From NCBI RefSeq assembly GCF_039544265.1, contig NZ_BAABLI010000008.1, positions 496,001-560,000 on the forward strand: a DNA stretch of 64,000 nt, written 5' to 3'. Source of the stretch: Corallincola platygyrae (GTDB lineage Bacteria > Pseudomonadota > Gammaproteobacteria > Enterobacterales > Neiellaceae). Shown here piece by piece: positions 58,470-64,000 of this stretch (within the stretch, counting starts at the first letter, position 1; each line of letters starts with the position of its first letter). Both the position numbers and the translations under genes were made by a program. Below the pieces are notes generated by a model. It ran no database searches. It had not been told where the DNA came from and worked only from the letters and a program-made list of their open reading frames with translations.

Positions 58470-60360
58470 GGGTTGTCAGCTCCTGAATATCTTTTATCAG
58501 TTGTTTCATCTGTTCTACACCCTCGCCAGAGGGGGTAATCACTTCTATCACCCGAGGCTGATCGCCTTGCATTGTTTCGCTCAACGCTGAAAACAGTTGC
58601 TCACTTGTGCTGGGTTGACAATAGGTTAGCCCAAATCCATGACAAATTGGCGCCAATTCGAATGCGACAGGCTGTTCGAACAAGGCGGTGGATTGTCGCT
58701 TTGGCACAGGCAGCATTTTAAAGATATTGCCGCCGCCATTGTTTAGAACAACCACTGCCATAGGGCCGCGATGTCTGGCCAGAAGTGTCAGCGAGTTGAG
58801 GTCATGCAGCAATGACATATCCCCAAGCAGGAGTATCGTAGGTGTTGATTTGTGAGTCGCCACGCCAACCGCCGTTGCAAGCAAACCGTCGATACCGCTG
58901 GCACCTCGGTTGGTCACGATATTGGGCGTGAAACTTGAGGTGTTCTTGTCATTGGGGGTGGCCAGCATCTCCATCAACCGTATTGGCATGCTGTTGCCGA
59001 CCATCAGATGGATAGGCGGCTCACCGTGCTCTTCATGATTAGTTTCACGATTTGCTTCATCGTTAGCAGCGAGTTTCGTGGTTTCGCAGGCAAACTGATA
59101 AACCAGCGCACAGCTGGTTAACTCCGTTAGGGCGCTACTCTGGTTTTCTGGCTTAAGTTCTGGCGTCGGTTTTGGTGTCGGCAGTGAGTTAGCGAACGAT
59201 GATTTTGCGAACAGTGATTTCGCCCGAATCTCCCATGCCTCGACCGTTGCTTGAACTGGATGCTGCGCATTCTTGCCAGATAGTTTTTCCCTGTTCAGCT
59301 CTGAGCCTCGCTGAATCTCGCCATGTGAGGTGGCCCACTCTGAGATACCGGCAGTCACTTCGATAGCGCCGCGACGCTGAAAATCCATTGGGTGAGGCGC
59401 ACTGTGGATCAGGTAGTCGCTACTAATTGGATACTCTGATAGCCAGTTCAACAGACGTTTCGATGTCAGACGCGCGCCAAATTGAAGTCGGACTTCGGCT
59501 TTGGCTAGTGCCTGCTGTGCTTCGGTGTTTGCCAGCCAAAGGTCAAAGTGGCTGGCGGCCAGCTCAGAATGACGACAGTGTGATTGCAGATCGGCCAATA
59601 TTGGCCAGCCCAACTGCCTGGCGAATGCAACGACAGCTATCGCTTCGTCAGGCTGCAATGCACCCGCAATAATAATCCCAGGCTTAGATGCCTGACTTGG
59701 CCAGTTCGGTAGCAAGGAAACAGCAGTCTCACACAGTGCCTTCGAGGCTGTTTTAGAGGCACTGCTGTGGCTTTTTTTCCCTACTGACTGATCGAGATCC
59801 TTTTGTTCTTCGCGAGAGAGGTACAAAGGCTCTCTAAATGGGATATTCAGGTGCACTGGACCAAGTGAGAGCTGCTTGGGTAACTGCTCAGCCAGTTCAT
59901 TCAGCAAAGTAGCCTGCTTCTCTGTGGTGAGTTCATCAGGTGGTGGCAGGTGGTGCGCAGATGCAAATGAACCGAAGATCTCTGTCTGATCGATCGCCTG
60001 GTTTGCTCCGCAGTTAATCAGTTCCGCAGGGCGGTCAGCCGTTAGCAGTATCAGCGGTTGCTGGGTTTGGTGTGCTTCAACTACCGCGGGCAACAGGTTG
60101 GCGACGGCAGAGCCGGAGGTAACAATCACAGCCACGGGGGCTTGAGATGCTTTTGCTAACCCAAGCGCATAAAACCCGGCACCACGTTCATCTATGTGGG
60201 TATGTAGCTTGATCGTAGATTGTTGCTCGGCTTGGATCGCCAGAGGCGCAGAGCGCGAGCCAGAGCAAGCCACCAGATGTTCGACACCCAACCCGGATAG
60301 AAGGTTGATCAGGTCGCTGGCCCACAAGTGGTTTCGCTGTGCTGTGGAGTATTGGCTCAT
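58462..60360 (-). CDS. menD: SEPHCHC synthase MenD
   Basis: A 632-residue thiamine-diphosphate enzyme. It shows ACSGSRSAPLAIQAEQQ, HTHIDERGAGFYALGLAKAS (the cofactor Glu), VIVTSGSAVANLLPAVVEAH, NRGASGIDGLLATAVGVA and the Mg motif LLGDMSLLHDLNSL...NNGGGNIFKMLP. It adds 2-oxoglutarate-derived succinic semialdehyde to isochorismate. It is about 75 residues longer than E. coli MenD, owing to low-complexity insertions near residues 195-210, 385-410 and 430-445. It overlaps menF by four bases. Confidence 0.94.
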   Translation of the reverse strand: MSQYSTAQRNHLWASDLINLLSGLGVEHLVACSGSRSAPLAIQAEQQSTIKLHTHIDERGAGFYALGLAKASQAPVAVIVTSGSAVANLLPAVVEAHQTQQPLILLTADRPAELINCGANQAIDQTEIFGSFASAHHLPPPDELTTEKQATLLNELAEQLPKQLSLGPVHLNIPFREPLYLSREEQKDLDQSVGKKSHSSASKTASKALCETAVSLLPNWPSQASKPGIIIAGALQPDEAIAVVAFARQLGWPILADLQSHCRHSELAASHFDLWLANTEAQQALAKAEVRLQFGARLTSKRLLNWLSEYPISSDYLIHSAPHPMDFQRRGAIEVTAGISEWATSHGEIQRGSELNREKLSGKNAQHPVQATVEAWEIRAKSLFAKSSFANSLPTPKPTPELKPENQSSALTELTSCALVYQFACETTKLAANDEANRETNHEEHGEPPIHLMVGNSMPIRLMEMLATPNDKNTSSFTPNIVTNRGASGIDGLLATAVGVATHKSTPTILLLGDMSLLHDLNSLTLLARHRGPMAVVVLNNGGGNIFKMLPVPKRQSTALFEQPVAFELAPICHGFGLTYCQPSTSEQLFSALSETMQGDQPRVIEVITPSGEGVEQMKQLIKDIQELTTHV

Positions 60361-61703
60361 TCTTGATCCATCAAACTGCGCACGGTGGCCAGCTTATTGT
60401 TCAGCTCCTGCCACTCCTTGCCAGCATCTGAGCCTTCTACGATCCCCGCACCAGAGAATAGGGCTAACTGGCAGCCGTCGACCAAGGCACTGCGAATAGC
60501 CACGCTGAACTCACTGTGAGCGTGGCTCATGTAACCGATGGCGCCGGCATACCAGCCTCGCTGAAACGGTTCATGGTCAGCAATAAACTGCAGTGCATCG
60601 GCTTTGGGCGTGCCGCCAACCGCGGGCGTAGGATGAAGCCGCTCAAGCAATTGGTCATCCCGAACCTTTGGCCGGAGCCGTGCACGTATCTCACGTTTAA
60701 GGTGCTGCAGGCGGTTAAGTTTGAGAACACGGGCTTTGTCGTCGTAGCTCAGTGCCTCACACAGTGGGCCCAGCTGCGACAAAATATCGTCCAGCACAAT
60801 GCGGTTTTCCCGCCGGTTTTTACCGTCTCCGAGCAGTGCCATGGCAATAATACGTGCATGCAAGGGGTCTTTCGGTCTGACATCTGTGCCCGCGACCGCC
60901 TCGCTGGTGAGCTGGTGGCCTTCTCGTCGAAACAGGCGTTCTGGCGTACAGCCGATAAAGCAGCGTTCAGGTGCCAGTTGAAACGCAAAGGGCGAGCTAT
61001 GCTGGTTAGCCTTTCGCCACTGGTCCAGCAGGTACCAGGGATCACAGGGGGTTGCCGTCGTCAGTTGCTGCCTTCTTGCTAACACCACTTTTGATAGCGC
61101 AGGTTGCTCCGCCAGTGCCTGCTCAACCTGTTGTGTCCACTGGCCTTCGGCTGGCACATTGTTTTCAGCCAAGACCTCGGGCAGCGTGGTGTTCAGCGTT
61201 GCAGGTTTAATCCGTGCCAACGCTTTCTTTGCTGCTTTTAGCTCCTGCTCAAAAGGGCGCTGGTCATCCACCCAAAGGTTGAGTTTCAGCGTGATTTTGT
61301 GACTGTTTGGGTCGCGATTTTGATCAGGCTCTCGCTGCCACAACAGGCGGGGAAGGAAGAAGCAGGGCGGCTGTGTGGATTCGGTATTTGTGGGGTCAAA
61401 CGGCACGACTGCCATCAGCAGCAGTGGGAAGGCGGCGCACGCCGTGAGTGCGTCAGAGGCGTCTTCAGCGCTGGTGAATGTGGTCACTGCACCGACGCCT
61501 GCCAACTCAAGCTGTTCGTCTCGTCGTTGCCAATAAGCTTTGGGGTAGTCCTGTTGTGCCGCTAACCAAGGCAATGCGGTGCTGGCATCAAGCTCTTGTA
61601 CCAGCTGTTTGGGACCTGAAAATGGTCCTAAATCTGCCAGTTGCTGCGCTAAACTGCGGGTTGTGGATAACCCTTTTGACTGCGGAAATGGCCGTACCGC
61701 CAT
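60357..61703 (-). CDS. menF: Isochorismate synthase MenF
   Basis: A 448-residue chorismate-utilising enzyme. The C-terminal catalytic half has CFIGCTPERLFRREGHQLTS, EAVAGTDVRPKD, NRIVLDDILSQL, RLHPTPAVGGTPKADALQFI and FSGAGIVEGSDAGKEWQELN, the residues that bind Mg and isomerise chorismate to isochorismate. First gene of the menaquinone operon, which runs to menE on the minus strand with overlaps or short gaps throughout. Its promoter lies in the 450-base region shared with the divergent nrdJ. Confidence 0.94.
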   Translation of the reverse strand: MAVRPFPQSKGLSTTRSLAQQLADLGPFSGPKQLVQELDASTALPWLAAQQDYPKAYWQRRDEQLELAGVGAVTTFTSAEDASDALTACAAFPLLLMAVVPFDPTNTESTQPPCFFLPRLLWQREPDQNRDPNSHKITLKLNLWVDDQRPFEQELKAAKKALARIKPATLNTTLPEVLAENNVPAEGQWTQQVEQALAEQPALSKVVLARRQQLTTATPCDPWYLLDQWRKANQHSSPFAFQLAPERCFIGCTPERLFRREGHQLTSEAVAGTDVRPKDPLHARIIAMALLGDGKNRRENRIVLDDILSQLGPLCEALSYDDKARVLKLNRLQHLKREIRARLRPKVRDDQLLERLHPTPAVGGTPKADALQFIADHEPFQRGWYAGAIGYMSHAHSEFSVAIRSALVDGCQLALFSGAGIVEGSDAGKEWQELNNKLATVRSLMDQE

Positions 61704-61873
61704 ATCAGGCTAACTTTCCTTTTTGTATGCTAAAGAGCATTTTGAAGCAAATTCAGATACCTGCAACTCCCTACTGAGATTGAGTTGATATAAACCAAGT
61801 CAAAGCTCTCTAAGAATGGGTCATTGATTTAAAAAGAGTTTTACTTTCTGTTGGTAGCCATGCAGACTAACAC

Positions 61874-61889
61874 CCACTAGATGTAGTGT
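61874..61889. promoter_or_regulatory. Distal NrdR-like box
   Basis: CCACTAGATGTAGTGT matches the NrdR box (consensus ACACTATATATAGTGT) at most positions, with a near-perfect dyad CACTA/TAGTG. It lies 174 bases before the paired boxes, 170 bases upstream of menF. The region 61704-62153 otherwise holds no gene. Confidence 0.5.
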
Positions 61890-62047
61890 TTTTATGCTTT
61901 CTTGGTCACACCATTGTGGGTTTCGTGTGTAATCTCACATTTTCTAAAATTTATTTTTTTTAGCAACTCCGCATTGCCAAAGGGCTACCCCCAAAATAGG
62001 CCCTGTTTTCGTCCACAACAGACGAAAGTCAATACTGTAATTCCCAA

Positions 62048-62094
62048 CCACTAGATATATACTTTTCGAATTGCTGGAGCACTAGATGTTGTGT
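62048..62094 (+). promoter_or_regulatory. Paired NrdR-like boxes upstream of nrdJ
   Basis: CCACTAGATATATACT (62048-62063) and GCACTAGATGTTGTGT (62079-62094) each resemble the NrdR box. Their starts are 31 bases apart, three helical turns, the spacing known for paired NrdR boxes at ribonucleotide reductase genes. The nrdJ ATG is 60 bases downstream. They imply repression by NrdR-ATP/dATP. Confidence 0.75.
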
Positions 62095-62153
62095 TTCCAG
62101 TGGGAATCTTGTGTATAGCCTGTGAATAAGTCATCCATAGAGGGGAATACGGT

Positions 62154-64000
62154 ATGGCCCGCGCCACTGCAACCGCAAAACAACAAGAAAACGCGGATGT
62201 TCAATTAGCTCTGCAACCTGCGTCTTACGATATCTGGGACAAGAAGTATCGTCTGAAAGACAAGCAGGGCGTTGCTCTGGATAAAGATCTGGACGACACC
62301 TTCCGTCGTGTTGCCAAAGCAACTGCGTCGGTAGAGAAAACGCCTGAATTGCAGAACGAGTGGTATGAAAAATTCCTTTGGGCACTGCGCAATGGCGCTA
62401 TCCCAGCTGGCCGTATTACGTCTAATGCCGGTGCTGAGGCATACAAGCCTGCAACATCGACCATTAACTGTACCGTATCCGGTATCGTTAAGGACTCAAT
62501 GGATGGGATCCTGAACAAGGTTCATGAAGCGGGTCTGACCTTGAAAGCGGGTTGTGGTATCGGTTACGAATTCTCTACGCTGCGTCCTAAAGGCGCATAC
62601 GTATCAGGTGCCGGTGCATACACCTCAGGTCCTCTGAGCTTTATGGATATCTTTGACAAGATGTGTTTCACCGTAAGCTCTGCGGGCGGTCGCCGCGGTG
62701 CACAGATGGGTACCTTCGACGTTTCTCATCCCGACGTGATGGACTTTGTTCGCGCCAAGCGTGAAGACGGTCGTCTGCGCCAGTTCAACCTGTCATTGCT
62801 GATCACGGCTGACTTCATTGAAGCGGTGAAAGCGGATGCTGACTGGCCTCTGTCATTCCCACTGACACAAGTTGAAATTGATACCGACGAGCTGGATGTT
62901 AATAACCCAGAGCAGGTGGTTTGGCGTCCTTGCCCATTCGATATCAACTACGCACGTGAGCAGGAATATGTGCTGAATGACGCCGGTGATGTTTGTTGCC
63001 GCATCTTCAACACCATTCGCGCCCAGCGCCTGTGGGACGTGATCATGAGTTCTACCTATGACTATGCCGAGCCAGGTTTCATCCTGATCGACAAAGTTAA
63101 CGAGATGAACAACAACTGGTTCTGCGAAACTATTCGTGCAACCAACCCTTGTGGTGAGCAGCCACTGCCTCCATACGGCGCCTGCCTGCTGGGCTCTGTG
63201 AACCTGACTAAGTTCGTGGTTGACCCATTCACAGACAAAGCGTCTTTCGATTTTGAAAAGTACCGTGAAACGGTTGCGGTATTTACCCGCATGCTGGACA
63301 ACGTGGTTGAGATCAACGGCCTGCCTCTCGGCAAGCAGCGTGACGAGATCATGAACAAGCGTCGTCACGGTATGGGCTTCCTGGGTCTGGGCTCAACCCT
63401 GACCATGCTGGGCATGAAGTACGGCGATGCTGAATCCGTTCAGTTCACTGAAGAAGTGGCCCGTGAAATGGCACTGGAAGGCTGGCGTGAAGCGCTGCGC
63501 CTGACCGAAGAGAAAGGTGCGGCACCAATCATGGACCAGGAGTTCACTGTCACTGAAGATATGCTGGTGAACCGCCCTGAAATGCGTGAGGACGGCATCA
63601 AGGTGGGTGACAAGCTGGCGGGTAAAGTACTGCACGCACGTTACAGCCGCTACATGCAGCAGATCGCCGATATCGACCCGGAGTTGGTTGAACAGCTGGC
63701 AGAGAAGGGCGCACGCTTTACTCACCACAGCTCAATCGCACCAACCGGTACGATCTCACTGTCGATCGCTAACAACGTATCTAACGGTATTGAGCCTTCA
63801 TTCAGCCACAAGTACATCCGTAACGTGATTCGCGAAGGTAAGAAGACCAAAGAGCCTGTAGCGGTATACAGCTATGAACTGCTGGCTTATCGCGAGTGGA
63901 TCGACAACAATGCCGAGCCGGACGGTGACTCACTGCCAGATTACTTTGTCACCACGGATCACGTAACACCTCCGCAGCACGTAGATATTCAGGCGGCGGC
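62154..64000 (+). CDS. nrdJ: Adenosylcobalamin-dependent ribonucleotide reductase (class II), 5' part
   Basis: The first 615 codons of a gene cut off by the window end. It has ATSTINCTVSGIVKDSM and LKAGCGIGYEFSTLRPKGAY with active-site Cys, SSAGGRRGAQMGTFDVSHPD, the radical-site loop ATNPCGEQPLPPYGACLLGS followed by VNLT, and APTGTISLSIANNVSNGIEP. The NPCGEQPLPPYGAC form is that of NrdJ, which makes deoxyribonucleotides with a B12 radical and works with or without oxygen. No N-terminal ATP-cone is seen. AGGGGAA precedes the ATG at 62154. Strong codon bias. Confidence 0.9.
   Translation, partial: MARATATAKQQENADVQLALQPASYDIWDKKYRLKDKQGVALDKDLDDTFRRVAKATASVEKTPELQNEWYEKFLWALRNGAIPAGRITSNAGAEAYKPATSTINCTVSGIVKDSMDGILNKVHEAGLTLKAGCGIGYEFSTLRPKGAYVSGAGAYTSGPLSFMDIFDKMCFTVSSAGGRRGAQMGTFDVSHPDVMDFVRAKREDGRLRQFNLSLLITADFIEAVKADADWPLSFPLTQVEIDTDELDVNNPEQVVWRPCPFDINYAREQEYVLNDAGDVCCRIFNTIRAQRLWDVIMSSTYDYAEPGFILIDKVNEMNNNWFCETIRATNPCGEQPLPPYGACLLGSVNLTKFVVDPFTDKASFDFEKYRETVAVFTRMLDNVVEINGLPLGKQRDEIMNKRRHGMGFLGLGSTLTMLGMKYGDAESVQFTEEVAREMALEGWREALRLTEEKGAAPIMDQEFTVTEDMLVNRPEMREDGIKVGDKLAGKVLHARYSRYMQQIADIDPELVEQLAEKGARFTHHSSIAPTGTISLSIANNVSNGIEPSFSHKYIRNVIREGKKTKEPVAVYSYELLAYREWIDNNAEPDGDSLPDYFVTTDHVTPPQHVDIQAA

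Noticed and set aside
62161..62172. GCCACTG, a match to part of the B12 riboswitch box, beside a B12-dependent enzyme
   Set aside because: It lies inside the nrdJ coding sequence, codons 4-6, with no GGGAAGG-like follow-up and no room for the rest of the aptamer.

Overview
The window is a gene-dense stretch (about 50% GC by eye) of a gammaproteobacterial chromosome. Gene content points to a marine, facultatively anaerobic Alteromonadales-like bacterium: lptD-surA-pdxA-rsmA-apaG-apaH, ispB|rplU-rpmA-obgE, argR|mdh, glnK-amtB, a full menaquinone operon, AmgK/MurU cell-wall recycling, a BetT-like choline carrier and an adenosylcobalamin-dependent ribonucleotide reductase. I could not fix the genus. 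I saw no rRNA, tRNA, CRISPR array, insertion sequence or prophage. Almost everything is core metabolism; the less ordinary parts are small and scattered.

Layout. 1-1800: the end of an unidentified gene, an ECF sigma factor with a likely anti-sigma partner, and yacL. 1847-3733: glnK-amtB behind an NtrC-type site and a sigma-54 promoter. 3734-3960: a mosaic of short intergenic repeats. 4079-8848: BetT-like transporter, gamma-glutamyltransferase-family enzyme, YhcC-type radical SAM protein. 8869-15560: argR and mdh (divergent), ispB and rplU-rpmA (divergent), obgE, yjjP-yjjB, folA. 15586-17607: a chemoreceptor. 17729-24430 (minus): the apaH...lptD operon, divergent from amgK-murU-djlA (24579-27096). 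27113-32239: DUF3530 protein, RluA-type pseudouridine synthase, SMP-30 protein, DUF342/FapA protein and an XRE regulator divergent from a three-domain LplT-PlsC-acyl-ACP synthetase fusion (32360-35809). 35977-43942: cupin protein, uraA, upp, a small lipoprotein, pntAB, guaC, mgsA. 43959-49375: a secondary transporter fused to a periplasmic binding-protein domain, an ABM-domain protein, a PDZ protein overlapping a 68-residue ORF, a secreted YbjN-like protein and a BshA-like glycosyltransferase. 49620-54146: serA and serC (the latter of the Methanosarcina/alphaproteobacterial type) and a lipoprotein with two DUF4382 units. 54349-61703: menF-menD-menH-menB-menC-menE. 62154-end: nrdJ (truncated by the window) behind NrdR-like boxes.

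How they work together. Several blocks are functional units: GlnK/AmtB ammonium control; outer-membrane biogenesis (LptD, SurA) beside peptidoglycan-sugar salvage (AmgK, MurU); lysophospholipid import and reacylation in one polypeptide; uracil salvage (UraA, Upp); phosphoserine synthesis (SerA, SerC); and chorismate to dihydroxynaphthoate for anaerobic respiration. I found no convincing new multi-gene defence or biosynthetic system. The best leads are the transporter/binding-protein fusion, the BshA-like glycosyltransferase, the PDZ/68-residue pair, the 3.7-kb mosaic repeat and the spacing of the NrdR-like boxes.
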